From CAWBRT01 sp963819175 (GTDB lineage Bacteria > Acidobacteriota > Terriglobia > Terriglobales > Acidobacteriaceae), in contig CAWFVJ010000013.1 in assembly GCA_963819175.1 (NCBI GenBank), forward strand, positions 186,001 to 250,000: a DNA stretch of 64,000 bases, in the 5' to 3' direction. Shown here in pieces: positions 54,822-63,201 of the stretch. Every line of letters begins with the position of its first letter. Position 1 is the first letter of the stretch. The position numbers were made by a program, and so were the translations under genes. The notes below the pieces were generated by a model. That model saw only the letters and a program-made list of their open reading frames with translations, was not told where the DNA came from and ran no database searches.

Positions 54822-55544
54822 ATGAAACGAGTTTATGTAATCGGTGTTCTGGCGCTGGCTGGCCTAGCGTTTACCGCGGGCTGCGCGACCAAGAAGGAAG
54901 TCACCCGCGAAACAGCTCCGGTTACCAACAAGGTCAATGAATTAGACGATCTGACGGCCCAGACGACGCGCAACATCAGGTCCACCGATGCCCGCGCACA
55001 ACAGGGCATTCGGGATGCGAAGTCCAAGGCCGGCGAGGCCGATCAGCACGCTCTTGCCGCCGGTCAGCAGGCCGACCAGGCACAGCAGTTGGCCACTAAC
55101 ACCTTGAATGGCACCAATACCTTGGCCGAGCGTGTCGCTAATTTCGACAACTACAAGCCGGTGACGGAGATCGCCGTCCACTTTGCCTTCGACAAGGCCG
55201 AACTCACCCGCCGGGACAAGCAGCAACTGGACCAGCTCGCGCAGCAAATCCCGAATGCGAAGGGCTATATTGTGCAGATCGAAGGCAACACCGACTCGGT
55301 CGGCGACGCGCAGTATAACTACGGATTGAGCCAGCGGAGAGCCTCATCGGTTACTCAGTACCTTGCCCACAAGTACAACGTACCCCCACACAAGATTTAC
55401 GTGATCGGGCTCGGCAAGGACCGGCCGGAGGCGAAGAACACAACGGCAAGTGGCCGCGCCGAAAATCGTCGGGTCGATGTGCGCCTGATGTCCAATGTGG
55501 CTACTGAACAGCAGTCGCCTGACCGCAACATGGCAACTCGTTGA
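54822..55544 (+). CDS. OmpA/Pal-like peptidoglycan-associated lipoprotein
   Basis: 240 residues. A lipoprotein signal peptide (VYVIGVLALAGLAFTAGC, lipobox FTAGC) is followed by a helical, Ala/Gln-rich coiled-coil region with heptad-like repeats (DARAQQGIRDAKSKAGEADQ) and a C-terminal OmpA domain (AVHFAFDKAELTRRDKQQLD, VQIEGNTDSVGDAQYNYGLSQRRA, KIYVIGLGKDRPEAKN, GRAENRRVDVRL). It would link the outer membrane to peptidoglycan. AGAGGAGAG precedes the ATG. Its own terminator follows. Confidence 0.9.
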   Translation: MKRVYVIGVLALAGLAFTAGCATKKEVTRETAPVTNKVNELDDLTAQTTRNIRSTDARAQQGIRDAKSKAGEADQHALAAGQQADQAQQLATNTLNGTNTLAERVANFDNYKPVTEIAVHFAFDKAELTRRDKQQLDQLAQQIPNAKGYIVQIEGNTDSVGDAQYNYGLSQRRASSVTQYLAHKYNVPPHKIYVIGLGKDRPEAKNTTASGRAENRRVDVRLMSNVATEQQSPDRNMATR

Positions 55545-55566
55545 GCTTTTTGTAGACCTCTCTCCC

Positions 55567-55622
55567 GCAGGCCGCCGGCCCCGGTGTCTAGTCTCACACC
55601 ATGGCGGCCTGCCCTTTTTTCT
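55567..55622 (+). terminator. Intrinsic terminator of the OmpA-like gene
   Basis: GCAGGCCGCC (55567-55576) pairs with GGCGGCCTGC (55603-55612), followed by CCTTTTTTC. The loop is 26 bases, longer than usual. Confidence 0.75.
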
Positions 55623-55656
55623 TTCTACTCCTCAGCCTTTCACTCCGTAGCGGGCG

Positions 55657-55692
55657 GTGCCCCATATCTGCCGCAGTTGGCAGATGTGGGAC
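55657..55692. repeat. Single GTGCCCCA palindrome
   Basis: GTGCCCCATATCTGCC and GGCAGATGTGGGAC pair. Text is nearly the same as the second unit of the array at 38984. It stands just upstream of thiS. Confidence 0.7.
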
Positions 55693-55743
55693 GCGGGGCC
55701 GAGCGGGGGTGGCAAATGCGCTTCCTGATTGGTACATTGGGGC

Positions 55744-55944
55744 ATGAAATTATTTATCAACGGTGAAGAGCGGCAACTGGAAGTGACTACCGTCTCCGCG
55801 CTCGTGGAGCAACTCGGCATGAAAGGCGATCGTGTCGCTGTGGAATTAAACCGCGAAATCGTCTCCCGAGCCGATTGGCCGAAGGCGGCACTGCGGGACG
55901 GAGACAAGCTGGAAATCGTCCACTTCGTGGGCGGCGGACTTTAG
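55744..55944 (+). CDS. thiS: ThiS-type sulfur carrier protein
   Basis: 66 residues, beta-grasp fold: KLFINGEERQLEVTTVSALVEQLGMKGDRVAVELNREIV, then DGDKLEIVHFVGGG. The sulfur of the thiazole pathway is normally carried as a thiocarboxylate on the C-terminal Gly-Gly. Here one Leu follows (FVGGGL), so the tail would need trimming before activation, or the protein serves another sulfur carrier role. No thiG, thiF or thiO gene is beside it. ATG at 55744 starts the family-typical text; a TTG-type start further up adds little. Confidence 0.85.
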   Translation: MKLFINGEERQLEVTTVSALVEQLGMKGDRVAVELNREIVSRADWPKAALRDGDKLEIVHFVGGGL

Positions 55945-56225
55945 CCCTGGACGGTTTGTAACCCACACAAGCCACTATTATCAACTAAGTACAGCGCATA
56001 TTCTTTCGCGGCGGAGTATTTATCTCCGGAACACTGCCAGCCTATACCCCGCATCGGAGCTGACCGAAGGGGTACCCGTTACCTTTCTTGAGTTCCCTAG
56101 TCCCCGAACTCCGCTTGACAAGCAACAGTTCAAGGTTAAGATGTTTCAAACATTTCTTGGCGGGAATGTTTTTTGCGTCAAGAGGGCGCTGCTGGATTTC
56201 GAGAGTTGGGCGAGGACGGTGCGGC

Positions 56226-56753
56226 ATGGATTCCGGATTCACGTCCAGCCAGGTTGTTAAATTCACCGGCATCACGCTGCGCCAGTTGCAGTGGTGGGAT
56301 GAGCGCGGAATGGTTGTGCCCCGCCGCGAAGGTCATCGTCGCCTGTACTCCCTGGAAGACCTGGCAGAGGTCGCCGTGATCTGCGAACTGCGGCAGCGTG
56401 GGCTCAGCTTGCAGCGCGTGCGCAAGGTCATGGCTTTTCTCCAACGCGACCTTGGCAAACGCCTCTATGACTCGGCGAGCACAAACTCGCAGATTCATCT
56501 GCTCACCGACGGTAAGAACATTTTCATCAAAGATTCACCCGAAAGTATCGTCGACGTGCTCAAGAATTCTCGTCAGCCAATCTTAGCCGTGTGCCTGAGT
56601 GACACCGTGCAGCGAATCCAGGCAGGAATACAGGTGGAAAGCCAGGAGTGGCCGGCGACGGAAACCGAGGTGGCACAGCTTCGAGCAAGAGGTCGTGCGG
56701 AAAAACATTTGGCAGCCGGCAAATCAAGGCTGTCGCGGGTATCCGGAGAGTGA
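56226..56753 (+). CDS. MerR-family transcriptional regulator
   Basis: 175 residues. The N-terminal winged helix is typical of MerR: SSQVVKFTGITLRQLQWWDERGMVVPRREGHRRLYSLEDLAEVAVICELRQRGLSLQRVRKVMAFL. The rest (LLTDGKNIFIKDSPESIVDVL, a regulatory domain) has no metal-binding cysteine cluster, so it is not a MerR/CueR-type metal sensor. ATG at 56226 keeps the HTH at the N-terminus. The target genes are unknown; a small zinc-ribbon gene lies 57 bases downstream. Confidence 0.88.
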   Translation: MDSGFTSSQVVKFTGITLRQLQWWDERGMVVPRREGHRRLYSLEDLAEVAVICELRQRGLSLQRVRKVMAFLQRDLGKRLYDSASTNSQIHLLTDGKNIFIKDSPESIVDVLKNSRQPILAVCLSDTVQRIQAGIQVESQEWPATETEVAQLRARGRAEKHLAAGKSRLSRVSGE

Positions 56754-56810
56754 AACCGGTTACTGCTGGCGGCAAAAGGTGAGAGGAAGCGGATCTTTGC
56801 AGGATCTTCA

Positions 56811-57095
56811 ATGGCCGAAACGGGGGTGAACATGGTCGCGGAAATCAATATCCTGAATGAGTGGATCCCGGAACAGATGGAGCCTGGAACTATCTTCATT
56901 CTTGAAAATGCGGGCGAGGATGGAGAGAGCGCGGATCCGTTTTGGGCAGTGTTGGCGTGCCCATGCTGTGGCGTACTCGGGCTGATCACTCGCAAGCAAA
57001 TCGCCGGCCTGGTACCGGTGATCTGCGGCTCGAACACCTGCTCGGCGCAATTTTTTATCTCGAATGACGAAATCGTGCCACGCAAAGCCAGTTGA
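56811..57095 (+). CDS. Small zinc-ribbon protein
   Basis: 94 residues. WAVLACPCCGVLGLITRKQIAG and VICGSNTCSAQFFI hold two Cys pairs (CPCC, CGSNTC) that form a zinc ribbon; MEPGTIFILENAGE precedes. ATG at 56811 or 56832. Conserved style, function unknown. It may be co-transcribed with the MerR gene before it. Confidence 0.6.
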   Translation: MAETGVNMVAEINILNEWIPEQMEPGTIFILENAGEDGESADPFWAVLACPCCGVLGLITRKQIAGLVPVICGSNTCSAQFFISNDEIVPRKAS

Positions 57096-57159
57096 GTGCG
57101 CAAGGTCTAGGTCGCACAGGTCAGGTGATGATGGCGCCTTGGCGCTTACAATCTGAACC

Positions 57160-57372
57160 ATGACTATTGAGCTGACGCGCAAACACGTAATGCTGTTTGT
57201 TGTCCTTCTCGCAGTGCAATTGCTGGGAATATGGTTTATGTTAAGCCGATCCCCGGTTTTTGTGCCCCGATTGTTATGGGCCTTCCTTTTCATGATGGCA
57301 CCTGGTTCCGCTTTCCTCACCACCATTATCATGCTGGAACTGATTCGAGCGGTGTCCCGCAATTCTCGATAG
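57160..57372 (+). CDS. Small two-span membrane protein
   Basis: 70 residues with two hydrophobic segments (MLFVVLLAVQLLGIWFML and LLWAFLFMMAPGSAFLTTIIMLELI) joined by SRSPVFVPR. Ends RAVSRNSR. ATG at 57160 has no clear ribosome site. Unknown role. The 282 bases up to the aldolase gene hold a weak ATG-poor stretch with no gene. Confidence 0.55.
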   Translation: MTIELTRKHVMLFVVLLAVQLLGIWFMLSRSPVFVPRLLWAFLFMMAPGSAFLTTIIMLELIRAVSRNSR

Positions 57373-57654
57373 CGACTGAGCTACCCCGGTGGAGCACTCC
57401 GACCCGAAGAACATCCACCTGCGCTGGCCCAAAACCGGAACTGTTCCACGATAGAAACCCTCGCCTAAATCGTTTTCCTTGCAGGCAGCGCTCTCAACCC
57501 ACATCTCTGTGCTGGCGTATTAAAATAGTCATTGCATTTATGGGGTCTGTTCAGTTGAGCAGGAATGTGCTCGAACAAAATTCCGCAATCTGGGCCGGAT
57601 ACGTCAATTCCGGTTCTGCTCTAAAACCCGAAATTACGCAAGAGGAGGTTTGCC

Positions 57655-58647
57655 GTGAAGCTTACGCCCGGAAAACTCGCCGGTATGAAGGCCGTCTCCA
57701 ACCAGCGCGGAGTGATCGCCGCCGCCGCCATGGATCAGCGCGGCTCGCTGAAGAAGGCCCTTGGGGCCAACGCCGGCGACAAGGAACTGGAAGAATTCAA
57801 AGTGGCCGTCTCTGAAATCCTGACGCCGCATGCCAGCGCCATTTTGCTTGATCCCGAGTGGGGACTGCCCGCCTCGAAAAAGCGCGCCAAGAATGCCGGG
57901 CTGCTGCTCGCCTACGAGAAGACCGGTTATGACAAAGCCACCCCCGGTCGCCTGGGAGACCTGCTCGACCACTGGTCGGCAAAGCGATTGAAAGAGGCCG
58001 GCGCTGACTGCGTCAAAATTCTGCTCTACTACACTCCGCTCGATCCCAAGGCGATCAACGACCAGAAGCATGCCTGGGTGGAGCGCATTGGCGACGAGTG
58101 CCGGGCCAACGACATTCCCTTCTTCCTTGAACTTGTCGGCTACGAGGAAGGCGCGGACGAAAAAGCTCTGGACTATGCCAAAAAGAAGCCGAAGATCGTC
58201 AAGGACTCCATGGCCGAGTTCACCAAGGACAGATACGGCGTGGATGTGCTCAAGGTCGAAGTGCCGATCAACATGAAGTTCGTCGAAGGCGCGAAGTCCT
58301 TTGCCGGGCAGAAGGCATACACCCGCAAGGAAGCGATGCAGCTCTTTCTGGATGCGGCCACAGCGGCGACCAAGCCTTTCATCTATCTCTCAGCCGGCGT
58401 CAGCAACGCGGAATTCAACGAGTCATTGGCCTTGGCCGCCGAAAGCGGCGTCAAGTTCAACGGCGTGCTTTGCGGCCGTGCCACCTGGAAGGATGGCATC
58501 CCCATCTATGCCGAAAAGGGCGTGCAGGCCTTCCGCGACTGGCTCAAGTCGGATGGCGTGAAGAATATTGAAAACGTCAACCAGAGCCTCAAGGCCGCAA
58601 CTTCGTGGTTTTCGCACTACGAAGTCGCGCAGACACAGGCGCGTTAG
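57655..58647 (+). CDS. LacD-type tagatose 1,6-diphosphate / class I fructose-bisphosphate aldolase
   Basis: 330 residues with the LacD family text: RGVIAAAAMDQRGSLKKAL, HASAILLDPEWGLPAS, the Schiff-base region ADCVKILLYYTPLDPKAIND, IPFFLELVGYEEG, VDVLKVEVPINMKFVEG and FIYLSAGVSNAEFNESL. It cleaves ketohexose bisphosphates into triose phosphates; whether tagatose or fructose type is open, as these enzymes also work on fructose 1,6-bisphosphate. The GTG start has AGAGGAGG upstream, a strong site. It stands alone, so it may serve glycolysis. Confidence 0.88.
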   Translation: MKLTPGKLAGMKAVSNQRGVIAAAAMDQRGSLKKALGANAGDKELEEFKVAVSEILTPHASAILLDPEWGLPASKKRAKNAGLLLAYEKTGYDKATPGRLGDLLDHWSAKRLKEAGADCVKILLYYTPLDPKAINDQKHAWVERIGDECRANDIPFFLELVGYEEGADEKALDYAKKKPKIVKDSMAEFTKDRYGVDVLKVEVPINMKFVEGAKSFAGQKAYTRKEAMQLFLDAATAATKPFIYLSAGVSNAEFNESLALAAESGVKFNGVLCGRATWKDGIPIYAEKGVQAFRDWLKSDGVKNIENVNQSLKAATSWFSHYEVAQTQAR

Positions 58648-58807
58648 ACGGATTCGCGTAAGGTGTGTCCGGTAGGTAGCCGGGCTTTAGGGTCTCTGGC
58701 AAACGCGGCTTTGCGTTTGCTCAGGTGACGTTCGCCCTGGCGATGATCGTGCCGGATACACTGCCTCTGAATCTGCGTTAGACTTAGCGTGCGAGGCACG
58801 GAATGTC

Positions 58808-59092
58808 ATGAAACTGAGTGTTAAGGCTATGGCCAGAACCTCTGCGCTGCTTTGGGGCGGGGCCGTACTAACCGTCGGAGTTGCGAATCTCATTCAGCCG
58901 CGATACGGCAGGCAATTCCTGCGGTTAGTGGCCTCGATCTATCCTGGATATAAGGCGCGCCCCACGCCCCGTGAGGTTGCCGTTGGAACCGCCTACGCCG
59001 TGGTAGACGGAGCGGTCGGAGGCGCATTGTTCGCCTGGCTGTATAACCGGGTCCTGCCAGAGGTGGTCGAAGACATGACGAAGTTGGCGTAA
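58808..59092 (+). CDS. Small membrane protein of the holin-like annotated family
   Basis: 94 residues with two hydrophobic spans (ALLWGGAVLTVGVANLI and GTAYAVVDGAVGGALFAWLYNRVL) around PRYGRQFLRLVASIYPGYKA. The YGxxFLxxxxSIYPGY and DGxxGGxxFAWLYN text matches a widespread family often labelled bacteriophage holin without proof; there is no phage context here. Start ATG at 58808. Confidence 0.7.
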   Translation: MKLSVKAMARTSALLWGGAVLTVGVANLIQPRYGRQFLRLVASIYPGYKARPTPREVAVGTAYAVVDGAVGGALFAWLYNRVLPEVVEDMTKLA

Positions 59093-59331
59093 CAGTGTCT
59101 GGCGCCACTCGCGGTGGAGAGACAGAACGCCCACCCTTGAGCAGCGGCCGCCACATAGCGCCTTTCCGCGGCCTCACAACTAATCTCCCCTTTTCTCCCA
59201 CGACAACTGCTGTTGCGATTTCGATTATTGTGGGGACATCTCTATCGGCCGCCTGCCAGATGGGAGTTTTGGGGCGCCCGCACGATATACTTTCCAGAGC
59301 ACCACACTCGTTTTTGGGAACACCATTACCT

Positions 59332-60078
59332 ATGACTACTGCTGTTGTGATTTCGATTATTGTGGGGACCTGTTTCGGCGGATTTGCCTCCGGCACGGCC
59401 GGCTTCGGCTTTGGGCTGGCGGCACTTAGCTTTTGGGTTTGGCAGATCGATCCCAAGTTGCTGGCACCGATGGTAGTTTTCGGCTCGTTCGTCTCGCAAA
59501 CACTTTCCGTGGGGGTGGTGCGGCGCAGCTTCGCCTGGAATCGGTTGACGCCATTTCTGGTCGGAGGCGCGCTCGGTGTTCCGGTCGGTGCGGCCCTGCT
59601 CGGCGCGGTCAACGTCACAATGTTCCGTTTGTTCGCCGGCGTCGTCCTGATCGTCTTCTGCTCTTCGATGCTGTTCATGACCGATGTCAAACCGATCTCT
59701 GCCGGAGGACGATTTGCGGACGGCGTTTCCGGCCTGATAGGCGGCATCATGGGCGGACTCGCCGGACTCACCGGCCCCGCGCCAACGCTATGGTGCACCG
59801 TTCGCGGATGGGACAAAGATACGCAACGCTGCATCTTCCAGACTTTTAACCTGACGATGCAAGCCATCGCGCTGGTGACCTACTGGTTTAACGGAACCCT
59901 TACCCCAACCGTCGGCAAAGTCTTCGCCTTGATGGTGCCCGCCGTGATCATTCCGACCTTTGTCGGCGCGCGGCTCTACAAGCGGATCAACGCGGTCGTC
60001 TTCCGCAAGGTCGTGCTTGGGCTCTTGCTGTTGTCAGGAGTGGTGCTGCTGGGCTCGACTCTGTTCGCCAAGCATTAA
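59332..60078 (+). CDS. TauE/SafE-family anion exporter-like membrane protein
   Basis: 248 residues, about eight hydrophobic segments: IIVGTCFGGFASGTAGFGFGLAALSFWVW, FLVGGALGVPVGAALLG and GLIGGIMGGLAGLTGPAPTLWCTVRGW are the typical repeats of the TauE/SafE family (sulfite or sulfonate export). ATG at 59332 begins MTTAVVISIIVGT. The frame is open upstream to 59095 and contains a near copy of this N-terminus (TTTAVAISIIVGTSLSA) 132 bases earlier, so the gene's start region was duplicated; the downstream start is the complete one. Confidence 0.85.
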   Translation: MTTAVVISIIVGTCFGGFASGTAGFGFGLAALSFWVWQIDPKLLAPMVVFGSFVSQTLSVGVVRRSFAWNRLTPFLVGGALGVPVGAALLGAVNVTMFRLFAGVVLIVFCSSMLFMTDVKPISAGGRFADGVSGLIGGIMGGLAGLTGPAPTLWCTVRGWDKDTQRCIFQTFNLTMQAIALVTYWFNGTLTPTVGKVFALMVPAVIIPTFVGARLYKRINAVVFRKVVLGLLLLSGVVLLGSTLFAKH

Positions 60079-60127
60079 ATCGCCGCGGAGAAGTTTCGAG
60101 TCTGCTCAAGAAATAAGAAACCACCCC

Positions 60128-60240
60128 ACTCAAGCCGACAGCGGGCTTCCACCCCAGCGAGCCGAGCCTCGCCGGGGACCCCGGCTTCCACCCCAGCGAG
60201 CCGAGCCTCGCCGGGGACCCCGGCTTGAATGGGGAACCCG
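60128..60240. repeat. Two tandem copies of a hairpin unit (CTTCCACCCCAGCGAGCCGA)
   Basis: GGCTTCCACCCCAGCGAGCC and GAGCCTCGCCGGGGACCCC form a unit that occurs twice in a row (about 60145 and 60182), bounded by ACTCAAGCC and GGCTTGAAT. Each unit is a palindrome. It lies in the tail between convergent genes. Confidence 0.7.
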
Positions 60241-60261
60241 CGCCTAATGATTCTTCGAAGT

Positions 60262-60347
60262 GTCATTCTGAGTGAGCGTAGCGAGCGAAGAATCTATGTA
60301 TTTCCTGCTGCCCAAATGCATAGATCCTTCGCTTCGCTCAGGATGAC
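60262..60347. repeat. Palindromic dispersed repeat (GTCATTCTGAG family)
   Basis: GTCATTCTGAGTGAGCG, GAATCTATGTATTTCC and the mirrored TGCATAGATCCTTCGC, CTCAGGATGAC. It lies between the convergent TauE-like and MFS genes. Confidence 0.75.
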
Positions 60348-60397
60348 AGCCGGCTATGTATGCAGCGAGTTTGCGAGACAGCTTGCCAGTTTGTCCG

Positions 60398-61753
60398 TCA
60401 CTTGGCGGCTTCTGCCGTCTTGGCGAACTGTTTTGCCACCGCATTCTTCTCGCGGTAGATCACGTACAGTGCCGCTGCTGCCGCGCATAGGCTGGTCAGA
60501 ACGCCCAGATACCAAATTCCGAGAAACTCGGTATAGAAGGCGCCGCCCTTGATTGAAAACCTCACCGCCATGAATCCGCTGGCGGAGAGTGCCACCGCTC
60601 CGGCGAACTGTCCGACCATATTGATCACCCCCATGGCAAAGCCCGCCGTGCGGATCGACCAGATTTCCGCCGCCGAGGCATTGACCAGCGGGAAGATGTT
60701 GATCAGTACACCGCTGGCAAAAGACAACAGCCCCAGCAGGTATACATTGGGAATTGGCACGGTATAAGCCCAAAAGCATGCGGCGATTCCCAGCAGCCCG
60801 ATGAAAATTATCACCGAGCGCGGAACGGCGAACTTTTTGAGCAGGACATCCGACAGCTTGCCGACCAGCGGTGTGCCGACCACGCGCCCCAACACGTAAG
60901 TGGTCGCCATGGCTCCTCCGGCGACGATGGCGGCCCCTTTCGCCATGCCCTGTTTCTGAATGTAGAACTCGGTGGCGTACAAGGGCAGCCAGCCCGGAAC
61001 CAGGCGCGCCCCGATCATGTATCCCGACCAGGCCAGCGACAGGATCCAAAGCGCCGGGTCTTTGGTTATGCCGGCAGCGACGTGCTTGTAGTGTTTGTCT
61101 TCCTTCTTGTCCTCGACCGCCTGGATCGAGGGAAGGCCCATGATGGTTGGGTCCGACCGCAGCATCACCGCGCTGGCTATGCCGATGAGCAGCACTACGA
61201 CGCCCATAACAACCGTCGAACCCCGCCAGCCGGTTAGCCCGAACAGGCCGCCACCGCTCATAACCAAAGCCATAACAGGGATAAGCAAAAAGCTAACTGC
61301 TTCACCAAGTCCGCCGCCGGGACCGGAATAGAATTCCATGGCGAAGCCGCGCTCTTTTATGTCGAACCACTTCGCCAGGACCGAAGCGATAGGCACATAG
61401 CCGGCGCCGGCCATGGCCCCCATCAGGGTTCTCCATATAATTGCCTGCGTAAAGGTCGCACTAAAGGCGAAGCCGGCCAGGAACAAGGCCATTATTGCCA
61501 CTCCGGCCGGGATCACCTTGCGCCCGCCCCAGCGGTCGGTGCTGAAGCCCCAGGGAATTTGCGAGAACGAGTAGGCGTAAAAGAAAGCCGATCCCATCAA
61601 CCCGATTTCCGGCTTGCCGATGTGCAGGTCGGTCATCAGATACTTGGTGATGCTGGCGTAATTCCAACGCACCAGTTGAGAAGTACAATAGACCATGGTG
61701 CAGGCCGCGAGAACAACCCAGCGGTAATATCTCTTCCCGTAGAACCGGCTCAT
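60398..61753 (-). CDS. MFS transporter, ACS (anion:cation symporter)-like
   Basis: 451 residues, 12 hydrophobic segments. Start RYYRWVVLAACTMVYCTSQLVRWNY, then MGSAFFYAYSFSQIPWGFSTDRWGGRKV (loop 2-3 motif), LMGAMAGAGYVPIASVLAKWF and GVINMVGQFAGAVALSASG match the hexuronate/glucarate/phthalate group. It probably imports an organic acid or sugar acid. ATG at 61753 (MSRFYGKRYY) follows GAGGAAGAGG. The 5' leader contains a palindromic repeat (61793-61908). Confidence 0.85.
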   Translation of the reverse strand: MSRFYGKRYYRWVVLAACTMVYCTSQLVRWNYASITKYLMTDLHIGKPEIGLMGSAFFYAYSFSQIPWGFSTDRWGGRKVIPAGVAIMALFLAGFAFSATFTQAIIWRTLMGAMAGAGYVPIASVLAKWFDIKERGFAMEFYSGPGGGLGEAVSFLLIPVMALVMSGGGLFGLTGWRGSTVVMGVVVLLIGIASAVMLRSDPTIMGLPSIQAVEDKKEDKHYKHVAAGITKDPALWILSLAWSGYMIGARLVPGWLPLYATEFYIQKQGMAKGAAIVAGGAMATTYVLGRVVGTPLVGKLSDVLLKKFAVPRSVIIFIGLLGIAACFWAYTVPIPNVYLLGLLSFASGVLINIFPLVNASAAEIWSIRTAGFAMGVINMVGQFAGAVALSASGFMAVRFSIKGGAFYTEFLGIWYLGVLTSLCAAAAALYVIYREKNAVAKQFAKTAEAAK

Positions 61754-61792
61754 AAATACCTCTTCCTCTCGATTGGACATCGCACGCCGCAC

Positions 61793-61908
61793 AGGCTGCT
61801 GAAAACTCTTCGGTCGCCCGCCCCAACATGCGCAAATACGGCGCATGCCGGGGACCCCGCAAACCGGCACGACCCCAGGATGACACGGCTACGTTTTTTC
61901 AACAGCCT
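61793..61908. repeat. Terminal-inverted-repeat element AGGCTGCTGAAAA / TTTTTTCAACAGCCT
   Basis: AGGCTGCTGAAAACTC (left) and CGTTTTTTCAACAGCCT (right) are inverted; inside CATGCGCAAATACGGCGCATG forms a hairpin. The end is like the CAGGCTGTTGAAAAA text found as repeats in several bacterial groups. It lies just before the MFS gene start and must be in its leader or upstream region. A further hairpin (CCACCCTCTCGC / GCGAAAGGGTGG, one mismatch) at 61917-61953 follows it. Confidence 0.65.
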
Positions 61909-61990
61909 TTAAACGCCACCCTCTCGCTGTAATTCCGAGGCGAAAGGGTGGGCCGTTCTGTTATTTCACCGCGAGCGGCAAAAGACATCC

Positions 61991-62871
61991 TCAGGCCAAC
62001 TTCGTAATGTCCTCGGCCACCTTGGGAAAGTCCGTCAGCATCTTCGCGTCATGACCCGGGAACATGTTTTCCGCCGGGGCGTTGAAGCGCAGCTTGTCGT
62101 AGCTTTCCAGCCAGATCGGCAGGTTGGTGATCAAGCCGCTGGGCACATCCTCTTTGAAGCTTCTGAAAAGATGCGCGACATCGGAGCCGACGATGGTTTG
62201 CCCCTTGGCCGTGGGGATCAGTACCGTCTGTAATCCCGGAGTGTGTCCGGGCGCCAACAGAAGCTGCATATCGGGGCCAATCACCATATCGCCGTTGATC
62301 TGGATAACCCGCGGACCCTTGGCCAACTCATCGAAAGCCTTGTTGGCATCCGGGTTTCCTGTCGGCTTGTATGGAGCCCTCTGCGATAGCGGGCTGTTAA
62401 CCCAGAACTCTAGTTCCGTCTTCTGCACGTAGAATTTGGCGCGCGGGAAATGCCTGTGCGAAGTCGGTCACGCCGCCGATATGGTCAAAGTGCATGTGAG
62501 TGACGATGATCTTGGTCACTTGCTCGGGCTTGATTCCGAGGCGCGCTACCATCTTCTCGGGCGGGAAGAACCCTTTAACTTCGACCCCCAGACTTGCCGG
62601 TTCCGGTGTCCACCAGCGTGGTCTCGCCATTTTTGGCGCGGATCGCCCAGACGTAGTAGTTGATTGCCATGACGTCGCATAGCCGGTGGTTAAAAAATGT
62701 CATGGCCCGCGGCAGATCAAACGGGACCAGCATATTTGAGAGCGAAGACTTCGTAGAGTTGACTTTCGTGCCGGAGGACTGGGCTATAACCGGAGTAGCC
62801 CCAGCCAAGGTTGCGGCGCCGGCGGCCACGGAAAGCGATTTCACAAAATTCCGGCGATCAATGATGCTCAT
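61991..62871 (-). CDS. Tat-exported metallo-beta-lactamase-fold hydrolase, frameshifted twice
   Basis: The start is ATG at 62871 with AAGGAG six bases before it. It opens a Tat signal (DRRNFVKSLSVAAGAATLAG). The frame runs to GETTLVDTGTGKSG; removing one G from a run of five (62588-62592) leads to VEVKGFFPPEKMVARLGI and the metal site IIVTHMHFDHIGGVTDF. Removing one C near 62413-62445 then leads to FPRAKFYVQKTELEFWV, GDMVIGPDMQLLLAPGHTPG, IVGSDVAHLF and FPGHDAKML. The whole reads as an AHL-lactonase-like or similar MBL hydrolase of about 290 residues. Substrate unknown; two breaks in one gene allow true decay as well as sequence error. Confidence 0.7.
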
Positions 62872-63201
62872 GAGAATCTCCTTTATGTCCTTTTCGTTTC
62901 CGACTGCTGTGCTGCGGTGAATGATTTTCGGTATGTCGGCTTTGTATCGCTCCGTGAGGCTCTTGGCAAGTCCAATGTTTGCTGCGGCGGAGATTATCCT
63001 TGAGCAAGCACAGACCACCGTCCCCTGTCGCTGAAAAGCTGAGGGATCACTACAGGTCCAGACTGCGCACCGGCGTCGCGGACCCTGGCAAAAGAGGCTA
63101 GAATGGGGAGCTCTGCCCCGAAAAGGTTGTGGCGCCATATTATGCAGGCGTAAAGGCATTTGTGCCGCGACCCGGCAAGCCGCAGGAATAGGACCAGCAA
63201 A
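62872..63201. other. Divergent intergenic region
   Basis: 330 bases between the start of the MBL gene (minus) and the zinc-ribbon gene (plus). No gene with coding character. It must hold both promoters; I see no clear consensus pair. Confidence 0.4.

Noticed and set aside
55550..55744. TPP riboswitch before thiS
   Set aside because: No CTGAGA or other conserved THI-box text; the structure there is a terminator and a dispersed palindrome.
58808..59092. Phage lysis gene (holin)
   Set aside because: The family is often named holin, but there is no endolysin or other phage gene; treated as a small membrane protein.
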